Shown piece by piece: positions 35,082 through 45,945 of a stretch of DNA of 64,000 nt. Origin of the DNA: Methylobacterium organophilum (GTDB lineage Bacteria; Pseudomonadota; Alphaproteobacteria; Rhizobiales; Beijerinckiaceae); NCBI RefSeq assembly GCF_022179465.1, contig NZ_BPQV01000003.1:310001-374000 (forward strand), in the 5' to 3' direction. Numbering within the stretch: position 1 is the stretch's first letter; every line of letters starts with the position of its first letter. A program made the position numbers and the translations under genes. The notes under the pieces were generated by a model. That model did not search any database. It was not told the origin of the DNA and saw nothing but the letters and a program-made list of their open reading frames with translations.

Positions 35082-35110
35082 TTGAAAAAGCTTTATACCA
35101 ATGATATAAT
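35082..35110 (+). promoter_or_regulatory. consensus sigma70 promoter overlapping a 17 bp dyad (copy 2)
   Basis: TTGAAA, 17 bp, TATAAT: an almost perfect housekeeping promoter on the plus strand, 90 bp before the ParA-like gene. The spacer and -10 overlap TTATACCAATGATATAA at 35093-35109. The equivalent element at 12993-13021 has the same register of dyad to -10 box. Binding of a repressor here would block RNA polymerase directly. Confidence 0.75.
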
Positions 35111-35199
35111 TCCATTCGATTTCAGACGAGACGGTTTCGTGGCTGTCGGTGGACTTGGTGTCCGCGGACGGCTTCGGGCGTGCATGCTGGGGGTCTGCC

Positions 35200-36240
35200 A
35201 TGATCGCTGCGTTCTTCGGTGCCGACGGACGTTCCGTGAGTGCCCATGCTGTCCTCGTGGCGACGCTCGCCGCCGCCGCCGGGCGGCCGGCGACGCTGGC
35301 GCGGATCACCCGGCCGGCCGAGCCGCGGCTGCCTCGCGGCACGAGGTTGCCGGACGCCGTCCGCGTTGTCGAGCTTCAGGCCGCCTCGGCCGAGGCGGCG
35401 GTGCAGGCCGCCTGCGAGGCCGCGACGGCCCGGGACCGCGAAGGCTGGCTGATCCTCGACCTGCCCGCCGAGTGCCTCGCCGCGCCGTCCCTGCGCGCGC
35501 ATCTCGACGCGGCCGTTCTGCCGGTCGGCCCCACGCCGCTCGACGAACACTTCGCGGCCGCCGTGCTGGGCGACCCGCGCCTCGTGCCCCCCGTTCAGGC
35601 CGGGCCCCCGGCCCCGGTCTGGCTGCTCGGCTGCGGCCGCTCCGGCGGCGAGCCCGCCGTGGCGCGCTTCGAGCGCTCGATGCGCGCGGCGGTCCGAACC
35701 GGCGCTCCCGACGCGGCCGATGCGATCCGGGCCTTGCCGGTCGCGCTGCCGCGCCTCGGCCCGTCCGACGCCGCCGGCCTCGTCGTGGGCACCCTCACGT
35801 CCCGGCTCCTCTGCCAGGGCCTCCACCTCATCGCCGCCATCGAGGCCGCCGCCCGGCACCCCTCCGCCGCCCCGTTGCGACGGCAGGACCTGGCCGAGAG
35901 CCTCGGCCCGGCGCCGTCCGCCGGCGGCGGCGCGGACCACCGCGACACGGGCGAGCGCCTCCGCGACCTCGCCGAGGCGCTGGAGGCCATCGAAGAGGGC
36001 GCGGGGCCGTCGCCGCAGGACCTGGCGGACGCGCCCCTGCTGGAGGATTGGGACGTCGGGCTCCGGGCCGTGAGGGCCTTGACCGGCGTCGTCTCGGGGC
36101 ACCCCGACTTCCCCCGGCCGTGCCGGATCAGGACCTCCGAGGTCTACGCCTCGGACGGGCGGACCTGGGTCCGGACCTATTCCCGCTGGTACAGGCTCGG
36201 GAGAGCGGTCGGCGACACGGCGCCCACGACCCTGCAATAG
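35200..36240 (+). CDS. ParA-like protein lacking a P-loop (copy 2)
   Basis: 346 residues from the ATG at 35200, with GGGGG 7 nt upstream. The front 'MIAAFFGADGRSVSAHAVLV' stands where ParA proteins have their Walker A motif, but the Lys and Gly pattern is missing. 'EGWLILDLPAECLAA' and 'LDAAVLPVGPTPLDEHFAAA' look like the Walker B strand and the following strand of ParA/MinD folds. It is paralogous to 12100-12936 over most of its length. A C-terminal extension ('RIRTSEVYASDGRTWVRTY') is unique to this copy. Cytoplasmic, function unknown; classical ATPase-driven partition is unlikely. Confidence 0.65.
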   Translation: MIAAFFGADGRSVSAHAVLVATLAAAAGRPATLARITRPAEPRLPRGTRLPDAVRVVELQAASAEAAVQAACEAATARDREGWLILDLPAECLAAPSLRAHLDAAVLPVGPTPLDEHFAAAVLGDPRLVPPVQAGPPAPVWLLGCGRSGGEPAVARFERSMRAAVRTGAPDAADAIRALPVALPRLGPSDAAGLVVGTLTSRLLCQGLHLIAAIEAAARHPSAAPLRRQDLAESLGPAPSAGGGADHRDTGERLRDLAEALEAIEEGAGPSPQDLADAPLLEDWDVGLRAVRALTGVVSGHPDFPRPCRIRTSEVYASDGRTWVRTYSRWYRLGRAVGDTAPTTLQ

Positions 36241-36466
36241 GCCGGCCCCGGCCGACGGCGCGACGCCGCGGCAGACCGGGCTGCGGATCACCCCCGCCTG
36301 ACGGCGGGAGGCACCGCCCTCCCCCGGACCGTGCGCCGTCGGCCTCGCTGTCGGCCGGGAGCCGGCCGGCGTGGCCACGCCCGGTCGCGGCCGGCGCGCC
36401 AGCGTCCGCCGCCCACCCCCGCCGTGCGCCGGAGGCGCACCCTCCCCTCGCCTGGAGCCGCCGCCC

Positions 36467-37801
36467 ATGACGGAGTCCCCGACTTGCCCCGCCGGACAGG
36501 GGCACGCCGCCCCTGCCGGCGCCCGCCGCGCCACCGGCCCGGACGTCCGGGCGCGGCAAGGCCCGGCCATCCTCCGCCTCTGGCGCGTGGTGCCCGCGAC
36601 CGGGCTCCGGCCGGCCACGGCCGAGGCGCTGCTGGCCACGCTCCGGACCTGCGCGCCGCCCACCCGCCATCGCTCCTGGGGCGAGGCCCTCGACGGCGAC
36701 GCCGCCGCCCTGACCCGCGTCGCGGTCACGGTCCTGCGGGTCTGCGGCCCGGAGAGCCGCCTGACGGACCTCGTCGCGAGCGCGCTCCTCGCGCAGGCGC
36801 TGCGGGGCGAGCCGGCCGCCGCGGCGCTGCTCGCGCACGCCCTGCGCCGGCTCGGCGAGCGTCGCCCGGGCGAGCCCCACCTCGCCCGGCTCGCCGCGTC
36901 CTGGGACGCCTGGGCGCCCCCGCCCGGGGACCGAGCACCGGGGGCCGCCGCGGGCGCTCCCGCCCGCGCCGCGCCGGAAGGGCGCGGCGACCGGTCCCGT
37001 CCCCCCGCCGGAAAGGAACGCGGCTTGCGCCTCTGGATCCTGTCTGACCTGCACCGCGACGTCGGCCTGCCCTGGACGCCCGCCGAGATCCCGGACGCCG
37101 ACGTGGCGGTCGTGGCCGGCGACGTTCGGGAGGGCCTGGTCGAGAGCGTCACCTGGCTCGCGCACGTCATCCGCCCGCACATGCCGGTGGTGTGCGTGGC
37201 CGGGAACCATGAATTCTATCGGCGGACCTTCGTCGAGGAGCTCGCGCGCGGGCGGGCGGTCGCCGCGAACCTCGGCGTGCACCTGCTGGAGGACGACACC
37301 GTCGTGATCGGCGGCGTCCCCTTCTCGGGATGCACGCTCTGGACCGACTACGACCTCGACGGCCCCGACCTGCGCGCCGCCTCCATGGAGGATGCCCGCC
37401 GGGGCATGAACGACCATCGGCTGATCAGCTTCCAGACCAAGCCCCGGTGGATGCGCTTCCGGCCGGAGGAGGCGCTCGCCGTCCACCGGGTCTCGCGGGC
37501 CTACCTGGAGGGCGCACTGGCCGCTCCCGCGGCCGCGCCGCGTCGGCCGCACGTCGTGGTGACCCACCACGCGCCGAGCGCCCGCTCCGTCGCGCCCGCC
37601 TTCCGAGGCAAGCCCCTCAACCCGGCTTTCGCCTCGCGGCTCGACGCCTTCGTCGAGCAAGCCGGCCCGACCCTCTGGGTGCACGGCCACACCCACGCGT
37701 CGATGGACTACCGGCTCGGCGAGACGCGGGTGCTCTGCAATCCGAAGGGCTACGGCGGCGAGAATCCCGCCTTCGACCCGGCCCTGGTCGTGGAGGTCTG
37801 A
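36467..37801 (+). CDS. calcineurin-like metallophosphoesterase with N-terminal extension
   Basis: 444 residues from the ATG at 36467. Residues 1-185 are an Ala/Arg-rich helical extension of unknown role. The phosphoesterase domain follows with all metal-ligand motifs: 'LWILSDLHRD', 'VAGDV', 'VAGNHEFYRR', 'VVTHHAPSAR' and 'LWVHGHTHASMDYR'. The dinuclear-metal active site thus looks complete; substrates for this short family can be nucleotides, phosphodiesters or phosphoproteins. A shorter product starting near 37024 (TTG) would be just the catalytic domain. The next gene is a degenerate paralogue. Confidence 0.85.
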   Translation: MTESPTCPAGQGHAAPAGARRATGPDVRARQGPAILRLWRVVPATGLRPATAEALLATLRTCAPPTRHRSWGEALDGDAAALTRVAVTVLRVCGPESRLTDLVASALLAQALRGEPAAAALLAHALRRLGERRPGEPHLARLAASWDAWAPPPGDRAPGAAAGAPARAAPEGRGDRSRPPAGKERGLRLWILSDLHRDVGLPWTPAEIPDADVAVVAGDVREGLVESVTWLAHVIRPHMPVVCVAGNHEFYRRTFVEELARGRAVAANLGVHLLEDDTVVIGGVPFSGCTLWTDYDLDGPDLRAASMEDARRGMNDHRLISFQTKPRWMRFRPEEALAVHRVSRAYLEGALAAPAAAPRRPHVVVTHHAPSARSVAPAFRGKPLNPAFASRLDAFVEQAGPTLWVHGHTHASMDYRLGETRVLCNPKGYGGENPAFDPALVVEV

Positions 37802-37904
37802 CGCCGCCAAGCCCGCGGATCGACGGCGGTTCCGCATGCCCCGCGTCCGGCGGGCGCGCCGCCCTGCCCCCGCGCGTCCTTCACCCCCTTTCCCCGGGAG
37901 CCCG

Positions 37905-39284
37905 ATGACGAAGATCCCGCCCAACCTCGCGCGCCCGGTCGTCCCGAGGCGGCTTCCGCGCGGCCTGTGCGCGGGACCTGTCCCGGAGGGGCGCGACGCT
38001 GCCTCGCCGCGCCGGCTCGCGGCCGATGCGGCGGCCGCGTCGGCGCTCGGCACGGTCGGCACGGCGCGGGCCTCGAACCCCGAGGCCCCGGAATTCCCGC
38101 GGCCGGCGCCGGTTCTGCCGCCCCCGGACGGCGTCGCGATCCAGGCGTTGCGCCGACGCGGCGGCTTGGTCCGCCGGTCGCGCCCGGCTGCCGAGGCCGT
38201 GCCGCGCGTGCGGGAGCGCGGCCGGGGGTCGCTCGGGACGAGCCCGCTGACGGCGCCGCCCCCTGCGCCCGCGCTGGAAACGCCCCCGCGGGGCCGGCCG
38301 GGCCCGCTCCCCGCGCGCCCGCCGTTGCCGGTGGGCCCCGGGCACGCCGGTCGGGCGCCGGAGACCGCGCGCGGGCCCGGCGGCGGCGGGACGCCCGCGG
38401 GGATGCGCCTGTGGATCCTCTCGGACCTGCGGGTCGATCGGGCGCCCTACGAGCTTCCGCACCCTCTGCCGGAGTTCGACGCGCTGCTCGTCGCCGGCGA
38501 CGTCTGCACCGGCATCGAGGCCGCGTTGGCTTGGCTCGCCCGGGCGCTGGACGGGCGCCAGGGAAGCCGGCCCGTGGTGATGGTGCCGGGCAACGCGGAG
38601 TACTGGTCCGACGTCCCCATGGTCGAGGCGCTCGCCCGGGGCCGCGCCCTGGCGCGGGAGCTCGGTCTCCATCTCCTCTCGGACGCCTGCGTACGCCTCG
38701 ACGACGGCCACGGCCGCGGCGTGCACGTGGTCGGCGCAACCTTGTGGACGGACTGGGCCCTGCATGGGCCGGCCCGCGCCCGCCTCGCGCGAGGGTATGC
38801 CCGGCATCACTGGCCGGATGCCCGCCGCATCCGCCTGCGCGCCGGCCGTGACTGGTCGCCACCGGACGCCGCCGGGGCCCACGCCCGCTCGCGCGCCTAC
38901 CTGGAGGACGCGCTCGGCTCCATCGCCTACCAGGAGGTCGGCTTCCGGGCGACCGCGACGTCCGTCGTCACCGGCGTCGCGCGCGGGGACCGCGCCGTGG
39001 TGTTGACCCACCATGCCCCGTCGCGCCGCTCCCTGGCCGCGGATTGGCCCGGCTGGCTCGGCGACGAGTGGGTCGCCGCCGCCCTCGTCTCCGACCTCGA
39101 ACCGCTGATGAGCGGCTGGGGCGCCCCGAGCCTCTGGGTCCACGGTCACGTCCCGAGCCGCGCCGACTACAGGCTGGGCCGGACCCGCGTCGTGGCGAAC
39201 CCCACACCGGGGCGGTACCGGGGCCCATCAGCACGGCCTGACGGCCGCGGTTGCCATGCGGGCCCCACCCGAGCTCCCACGTGA
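37905..39284 (+). CDS. metallophosphoesterase paralogue with broken metal motifs
   Basis: 459 residues from the ATG at 37905. After a 165-residue low-complexity front, the domain parallels its neighbour but with changed ligands. 'LWILSDLRVD' has Arg for the metal-binding His, 'VPGNAEYWSD' has Ala for the catalytic His of GNH, and 'LWVHGHVPSRADYR' replaces GHTH. 'VVLTHHAPSRRS' and 'LVAGDV' remain. At least three key residues are lost, so catalysis is doubtful although the frame is intact. It may bind a partner or substrate of the active copy. Tandem position, 104 bp apart, indicates a duplication. Confidence 0.7.
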   Translation: MTKIPPNLARPVVPRRLPRGLCAGPVPEGRDAASPRRLAADAAAASALGTVGTARASNPEAPEFPRPAPVLPPPDGVAIQALRRRGGLVRRSRPAAEAVPRVRERGRGSLGTSPLTAPPPAPALETPPRGRPGPLPARPPLPVGPGHAGRAPETARGPGGGGTPAGMRLWILSDLRVDRAPYELPHPLPEFDALLVAGDVCTGIEAALAWLARALDGRQGSRPVVMVPGNAEYWSDVPMVEALARGRALARELGLHLLSDACVRLDDGHGRGVHVVGATLWTDWALHGPARARLARGYARHHWPDARRIRLRAGRDWSPPDAAGAHARSRAYLEDALGSIAYQEVGFRATATSVVTGVARGDRAVVLTHHAPSRRSLAADWPGWLGDEWVAAALVSDLEPLMSGWGAPSLWVHGHVPSRADYRLGRTRVVANPTPGRYRGPSARPDGRGCHAGPTRAPT

Positions 39285-39447
39285 GCCCGGCTCCCCTACA
39301 CCGGTTCCGGCGCCATCGGCCGACAGGATCCGGCGTGGTCACCCGATGACGGGACGGGCGCCCGCCCGGGCCGGAACCGCGGCGCCCGGGTTCCGGGTTG
39401 CGGCCCGGGACCCGCCACGTGGGCCCATGCCCGGTCGGTGGCTACGG

Positions 39448-39849
39448 CTAGCAAGAGCCGCCGCCGCACCCGATCTCCGTGCAGGCCACCACGCCCCGGG
39501 CGGTGTCGGCCACGAGCTCCTCGGTGAGGCGTAGCAGGCTCTCGACGCGCGGGTCGCTGAGGCGGTAGCGCACGAAGCGCCCCTCCTGCTCGCGCAGGAC
39601 CAGCCCGCAATCGTACAGGCAGCCCAGGTGGTTCGAGACGTTCGACTGCGTCAGCCCCGTGGCCTGCACGATCTCCGACACGCTCAGCGCCCCGGGGCGC
39701 AGCGCCTCCAGGATGACGAGGCGCGAGGGATCGGACAGGCCGCGGCAGAGCTTGGCCATGTGTTCGGCCTTCCGGCGCAGGGCCGCCGGCGCAGCGCTGC
39801 GCTGGGGTCGAGCACGCCGCCCGGGCAGGAGGGTCTGGTCTTCAGCCAT
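39448..39849 (-). CDS. ArsR/SmtB-family metal-type repressor
   Basis: 133 residues. Winged helix with 'LSDPSRLVILEALRPGALSV', 'EIVQATGLTQSNVSNHLGCL' and 'GLVLREQEGRFVRYRLSD'. The last residues 'VVACTEIGCGGGSC' supply three Cys, as in CadC/CmtR-like sensors where Cys ligands sit at the N- or C-terminus. An additional Cys in 'HLGCLYDCGLV' matches the CmtR-type recognition helix site. It probably senses a thiophilic metal (Cd, Pb, Zn or Hg). It is the last gene of the redox/transport locus, and a dyad lies just upstream (39855-39876). Confidence 0.85.
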   Translation of the reverse strand: MAEDQTLLPGRRARPQRSAAPAALRRKAEHMAKLCRGLSDPSRLVILEALRPGALSVSEIVQATGLTQSNVSNHLGCLYDCGLVLREQEGRFVRYRLSDPRVESLLRLTEELVADTARGVVACTEIGCGGGSC

Positions 39850-39854
39850 GCTTG

Positions 39855-39876
39855 GACATCGTCATTCGCTGATATG
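39855..39876. promoter_or_regulatory. candidate ArsR operator at its own gene
   Basis: Imperfect dyad whose minus-strand left half is CATATCAGCG, six bases upstream of the ArsR start. The half-site recurs as CATATCAGCA in the dyad at 47483-47504 ahead of the first gene of the locus; the 15 bp ACATATCAGC[AG][CA]ATG are shared. AT-rich dyads of this size are typical ArsR/SmtB operators. Confidence 0.5.
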
Positions 39877-39968
39877 TGGCGCGACGCCTCTCGATCCCCA
39901 GCCCGGCCAGCCCGTGCGGCGCGTCGATGCCGGGTCTCCACCATGTGGAGCCGCACAAGCGCGCCTCG

Positions 39969-40709
39969 TCAGCCGATCCGGCCGAGGGCTGGCCAGGTTT
40001 CCAGCAGCCAGGAGCCGATCTCGGTCAGGCGGCCCGTCATCATGGCGAGCCCCATGCCGATCATCACCCCTCCGGCCGCGAGATTGAGGAGCCGCCCGAA
40101 CCGGCCGAGGCCCCGCCCGAGGCCGAGCAGCCGGTCGGTGAACAGCGTGGCCAGCAGGAACGGCAGCCCGAGCCCGAGCGAGTAGGCGGCGAGCAACACC
40201 AGGCCGCCCGCGCCGGCGGTGACGGTGGTCACGGCGAGGATCGACCCGAGCACGGGTCCGATGCAGGGTGTCCAGCCGAAGGCGAAGGCCAGGCCGAGGA
40301 GGTAGGCCCCGCCGGGCCCGCCGCCGGCAAGCGCCCCGTGGTAGCGCAGGTCGCGTTGCAGGGCCGGGAGCCGCAGGACGCCCGTCGTCACCAGGCCGAA
40401 GAGGAGGATGACGGCGCCGCCGATGATGCCGGCCTCAGACCGGTAGGACAGGACGAGCCGGCCCAGCGCCGTGGCGCCGGCGCCCAGAAGGACGAACACG
40501 GTCGAGAAGCCGAGCACGAAACACAGCCCGAGGGGGAGCGCGCGGACGGCCGGACCGGCTCGCGCGCCGCTCCTGGCTTGGCCGGCGAGTGACCGGCCAG
40601 CCACGAAGGAAACGTAACCCGGCACCAGCGGCAGCACGCACGGGGACAGGAACGAGACCGCGCCGCCGGCAAAAGCGGTCAGCAGACCCGCCGTCGAGAC
40701 CTCAGGCAC
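39969..40709 (-). CDS. ccdA: CcdA-family thiol-disulfide transmembrane protein
   Basis: 246 residues with six hydrophobic helices. 'FAGGAVSFLSPCVLPLVPGY' holds the first redox Cys and 'FAFGWTPCIGPVLGSIL' the second, both in helices as in CcdA/DsbD-beta. It transfers electrons from cytoplasmic thioredoxin to periplasmic thiol proteins. The TlpA protein of the same operon (43070) is the natural recipient. Its start overlaps the end of the ABC ATPase gene by 8 bp. Confidence 0.9.
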   Translation of the reverse strand: MPEVSTAGLLTAFAGGAVSFLSPCVLPLVPGYVSFVAGRSLAGQARSGARAGPAVRALPLGLCFVLGFSTVFVLLGAGATALGRLVLSYRSEAGIIGGAVILLFGLVTTGVLRLPALQRDLRYHGALAGGGPGGAYLLGLAFAFGWTPCIGPVLGSILAVTTVTAGAGGLVLLAAYSLGLGLPFLLATLFTDRLLGLGRGLGRFGRLLNLAAGGVMIGMGLAMMTGRLTEIGSWLLETWPALGRIG

Positions 40710-41409
40710 CGGCGCGCTCCACGGCCGCGTCCGACGCGATCCGGCCGTCGCGGACGTTGACGAGCCGCTGCGCCCTCGCGGCCACGGCCGGGCTGTGGGT
40801 CACCATGACGAGGGTCCGTCCGTGGCGGTGAAGCGCGGCCAGCCGGTCGAGGACGTCCGCCTCGGCGGTCGAGTCCAGGTTCCCGGTCGGTTCGTCGAGA
40901 AGCAGGAGATCCGGGTCGTTGGCGAGCGCCCGGGCCAGGGCGACGCGTTGTTGCTGGCCCCCGGAGAGCTGGCCCGGCAGATGGCCGGCCCGGTCGGCGA
41001 GCCCCACTTGGTCCAGGAGGTCGAGCCCCTTGCCGCGTGCCCGGGACGCGGGCCAGCCGCCGAACCAGAGGGCGGTCTGAACGTTTTCGAGCGCGGTCAG
41101 GTGCGGCAGCAGATTGAAGAACTGGAACACGAAGCCGATCTTGCGCGCTCTCACCGCGGCGAGGCGGCGTGCGCTCAGGCGGGACAACTCCTCCCCATCG
41201 AGATGGACCTTCCCGCTCGTCGAGCGGTCGAGGCCGCCCATCAGGTGCAGCAGCGTGCTCTTGCCATGGCCGGAGGGCCCGACGACCGCGACCCAACTGC
41301 GCCGCTTGATCGCGAGCGACGCCTCGTCCAGGGCCACCGCCGCCGCCTCGCCGCGGCCGTAGACCCGGGAGACCTTCTCCAAGCGGACCAGCGCATCTGC
41401 CTCAGACAT
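40702..41409 (-). CDS. ABC transporter ATPase, LolD/MacB type
   Basis: 235 residues from the ATG at 41409, which overlaps the permease gene by 8 bp. Walker A '[18 protein letters not shown]', Q-loop region '[18 protein letters not shown]', signature '[15 protein letters not shown]', Walker B '[13 protein letters not shown]' and H-loop 'VMVTHS'. All catalytic motifs are present. The type couples with FtsX/MacB-like permeases that move substrates such as lipoproteins or peptides from the outer face of the inner membrane. Partner is the next gene upstream. Confidence 0.9.
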   Translation of the reverse strand: MSEADALVRLEKVSRVYGRGEAAAVALDEASLAIKRRSWVAVVGPSGHGKSTLLHLMGGLDRSTSGKVHLDGEELSRLSARRLAAVRARKIGFVFQFFNLLPHLTALENVQTALWFGGWPASRARGKGLDLLDQVGLADRAGHLPGQLSGGQQQRVALARALANDPDLLLLDEPTGNLDSTAEADVLDRLAALHRHGRTLVMVTHSPAVAARAQRLVNVRDGRIASDAAVERAGA

Positions 41410-42565
41410 GTCGGATCGCATCCATCGGTGTGAGCCGCGCCGCGCGCCAAGCCGGATAGAACCCGGCGAGCAGCGCCAAGGCGACGGAGAACGCCAGCAC
41501 GCCCGCCATCGTCCCGGGGTCGAGCGCCGGCGTGGGCGATTGGCGCAGGGCCGCCGTGAAGGGATTGTCGGCAAGGGACGGCCCGATCCGGTAGGCCGCC
41601 AGCACGCCGAGGCCGAGGCCGATCAGCCCTCCGAGCCCGCCGTAGAGACCGGATTCCAGGAGGAAGCCGATGAACAGCGTGCGCCGGGTTCCCCCGATGG
41701 CCTGCAGGATGCCGATCTCGCGCCGCCGCTCGTAGACGGCCGTCATGAGCGTGTTGGCGATGCCGAAGGCGGCGGCCACCACGCCGACGATGGCGACCGC
41801 CTGCATCGCCGCGCCGACGGTGCCGACGATGGAGAGGACCGAGCTCACGAGCTGCTTGTCCGACACCACGGCGACGTTGGCCGCCTCCTGGATGCGCAGG
41901 CTGATCTCGTCCGCCCGCTCCAGGTCGTCGACCTGCACGGCGACGAAGGAGACCTTGCCCTCGGTCTCGTAGATGCGCTGGACGACGGCGAGCGGCGCGA
42001 AGGCGGCGACGTCGTCCTTGGTTCCGGTCGTGTCCAGGACGCCGACGACCGGGAGCGGGCGGCCGCGGACGGTGAAGGTCTCCCCCGGCCGCAGCCCGAA
42101 CTGCTGGGCGATGGCCGCGCCGATGACCACGCCTGCCTCGTCGGGTCCCTGGAAGTAGCGTCCCTGGCCCACGCGCCAGCCTTGGAGCGCCCGCATCGCC
42201 GTCGGCTGGATGCCGATCAGCGGCACCGGGCGGTTCCGGAAGGCCGTGCGCTGGTTCAGGTAGGGCACGGCCGTCCGCACCCCCGGCACCGCCGCGATCT
42301 TGGCGAGTTCCGTCATCGCGATGGCTTCCGGCAACTGCTCGCCGGTGAGAACCGAGATCTGCTCGTAGGCGCACCAGCCCTTCGGGGTGACGACGAGGTT
42401 CGCCCCCAGCCCCTGCGCCTGGCGCCGGATCTCCTGGGTCAGGCCCTGGCCGAGCGTGAGAAGGGCCACGAAAGCCGCGATGCCGACGGCCACGCCCGCC
42501 AGCGTGAACGCGAAGCGGCCGGGCCGGCGGACGAGATTGCGCCAGACAAGGGTTCCGAGATTCAC
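41402..42565 (-). CDS. MacB/FtsX-type ABC permease
   Basis: 387 residues, GTG start with GGGAG 7 nt upstream. Topology of the family: helix 1 at 'FAFTLAGVAVGIAAFVALL', then a large periplasmic domain of about 210 residues ('LVVTPKGWCAYEQISVL', 'RVGQGRYFQGPDEAGVV', 'RPLPVVGVLDTTGTKDDV'), then three helices near the end ('VAIVGVVAAAFGIANTL', 'GLYGGLGGLIGLGLGVLA', 'VLAFSVALALLAGFYPAW'). A Cys in 'KGWCAYEQ' stands in the periplasmic domain, noteworthy given the thiol enzymes around. It forms a mechanotransmitter-type transporter with the adjacent ATPase. Confidence 0.88.
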   Translation of the reverse strand: MNLGTLVWRNLVRRPGRFAFTLAGVAVGIAAFVALLTLGQGLTQEIRRQAQGLGANLVVTPKGWCAYEQISVLTGEQLPEAIAMTELAKIAAVPGVRTAVPYLNQRTAFRNRPVPLIGIQPTAMRALQGWRVGQGRYFQGPDEAGVVIGAAIAQQFGLRPGETFTVRGRPLPVVGVLDTTGTKDDVAAFAPLAVVQRIYETEGKVSFVAVQVDDLERADEISLRIQEAANVAVVSDKQLVSSVLSIVGTVGAAMQAVAIVGVVAAAFGIANTLMTAVYERRREIGILQAIGGTRRTLFIGFLLESGLYGGLGGLIGLGLGVLAAYRIGPSLADNPFTAALRQSPTPALDPGTMAGVLAFSVALALLAGFYPAWRAARLTPMDAIRHV

Positions 42566-42608
42566 GCTGCGTCTCCCGCCGAGCCTGCCGTCGTGCCGCC
42601 AGGGCGCG

Positions 42609-43073
42609 TCATTGGAACTGACCGTGGTTCTTCAGGCCGGTCACCCGGAAATACGGGTGCCGGTCGCCCTGGACGAGCTCGCCTTCCAGGTCGACCTCGT
42701 CCCAGCGCGCAACCGGCATCGCGGTCTCCGCGCTGACCGGCAGGTAGAACTTCGCGCAGTTCGTCGATTTGCAGATCTTGGCCTCGCGGGCATCCACAAC
42801 CACGAACTTGCGGGGGCTGGTGCCCTCGGCTCTGGCGACGACCGCGCGCAGCGTGATGCCGCCCTTATAGTTGAAGGGATCCGCGGCGATGTCATCGACC
42901 TGGAGCGCGCCGGGCGGGAGCGGCCGGGGCGTGCCGCCCAGCCCAGCGAGGACGTTTCCGGTCGCGCCCCGGGTGTTGGCCCAGAGGGCTCCTCCCAGGA
43001 CGGCGATGCCGACGGCCGTGAGCGTCGCGAGCGCGAGCCGGGACGTGCGCGAGGGGGGTGTTGCCGCGTTCAT
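42609..43073 (-). CDS. membrane-anchored OB-like periplasmic protein
   Basis: 154 residues from the ATG at 43073, overlapping the TlpA gene by 4 bp (ATGA). Anchor 'LALATLTAVGIAVLGGALWA' at residues 13-32. The soluble part 'DPFNYKGGITLRAVVARAEG', 'KFVVVDAREAKICKSTNCA', 'RWDEVDLEGELVQG', 'YFRVTGLKNHG' looks like a small five-strand OB barrel. 'ICKSTNCAKFYLP' has a C-x5-C pair that could be oxidised and reduced by TlpA/CcdA or bind metal. No named family recognised. Confidence 0.6.
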   Translation of the reverse strand: MNAATPPSRTSRLALATLTAVGIAVLGGALWANTRGATGNVLAGLGGTPRPLPPGALQVDDIAADPFNYKGGITLRAVVARAEGTSPRKFVVVDAREAKICKSTNCAKFYLPVSAETAMPVARWDEVDLEGELVQGDRHPYFRVTGLKNHGQFQ

Positions 43074-43623
43074 GAGGTCCTTCCTCTCTGTTGGGCGATG
43101 GCATTTCTCAGGATGGCCTCGATCCGCGGCCCGTCCCATTCCGCCGGCCCGACGAAGCGGCCGATCTCATGGCCGTCCCGGTCGAACAGGAGGGTGGTCG
43201 GCAGCCCCGCGGCCCCGACCTGCGGCAGGACGGCTCCCGCGCTGTCGAGGAACACCGACAGGTGCCGCACGCCGGCGGTTTCGTAGAACCGGCGCACGAC
43301 CGCGGCGCCGCCCCGGTCCACGGACAGGGCGACGACCTGGAAGTCCGGCCCGCCGAGCTTGGCTTGCAGACGGTCCAGCGCCGGCATCTCGTGGCGGCAG
43401 GGCAGGCACCAAGTCGCCCAGAGATTGACGAGAACGACCTGGCCGCGGAAATCCGCCAGGCGAGCCGGATGTCCCTCGCCGTCCACGAACGCCAGCAAGG
43501 CGGGGGAACCGGGGCCGGCGACCTTCGACCAGAGCGCCCCGCCGGCGAGGAGCAGGACAGCGGGGACCAGCCACGCCAGGCGCCGGGTTGCCGGCCGCTT
43601 CAGGCTCTCCATGCGGGTCTGGC

Positions 43624-43627
<4 letters not shown>
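43070..43627 (-). CDS. tlpA: TlpA/ResA-type periplasmic thioredoxin
   Basis: 185 residues, N-terminal anchor 'RLAWLVPAVLLLAGGALWS'. Thioredoxin fold with active site 'WATWCLPCRHEMP' (Cys at about 74 and 77), then 'VVALSVDRGGAAVVRRFYE' and the cis-Pro region 'GLPTTLLFDRDGHEIGRF'. It should be a reductant in the periplasm, kept reduced by CcdA of the same operon. Its start overlaps the P-type ATPase gene (ATGA) and its stop overlaps the next start, so translation is coupled. Confidence 0.88.
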
Positions 43628-45687
<2,060 letters not shown>

Positions 45688-45945
45688 GGCTCGGCCTCCG
45701 CGCGCGGGGCCGGTATCGGGGCGACACCCCGTGCGGTGCCGGCCGGCCCTGCTTCCGGCAAGCGCAGCGCGACCGCGCCGCCCGGGTCGCGCAGGTCCCG
45801 CGGCCGGGCGCTCGGATCCGGTGTCGCCGTGCGGTGCGTCACACCCGCGTGTTTCTGGGCGCCGATGCGGCGGGCAGGGGTATTCGGGGCCATTCACGAA
45901 ACCGTGCGGAGGGGTGGGGACGAGCGCCCGGACGGGTTCGCCCCC

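Noticed and set aside
34728-35201. Xre protein starting at the ATG at 35201
   Set aside because: That start would place the promoter and dyad inside the coding region and overlap the divergent start codon; the GTG at 35015 fits family length.
35200-36240. True ParA partition ATPase with centromere
   Set aside because: No Walker A lysine in either copy, and no ParB gene nearby; kept only as ParA-like fold.
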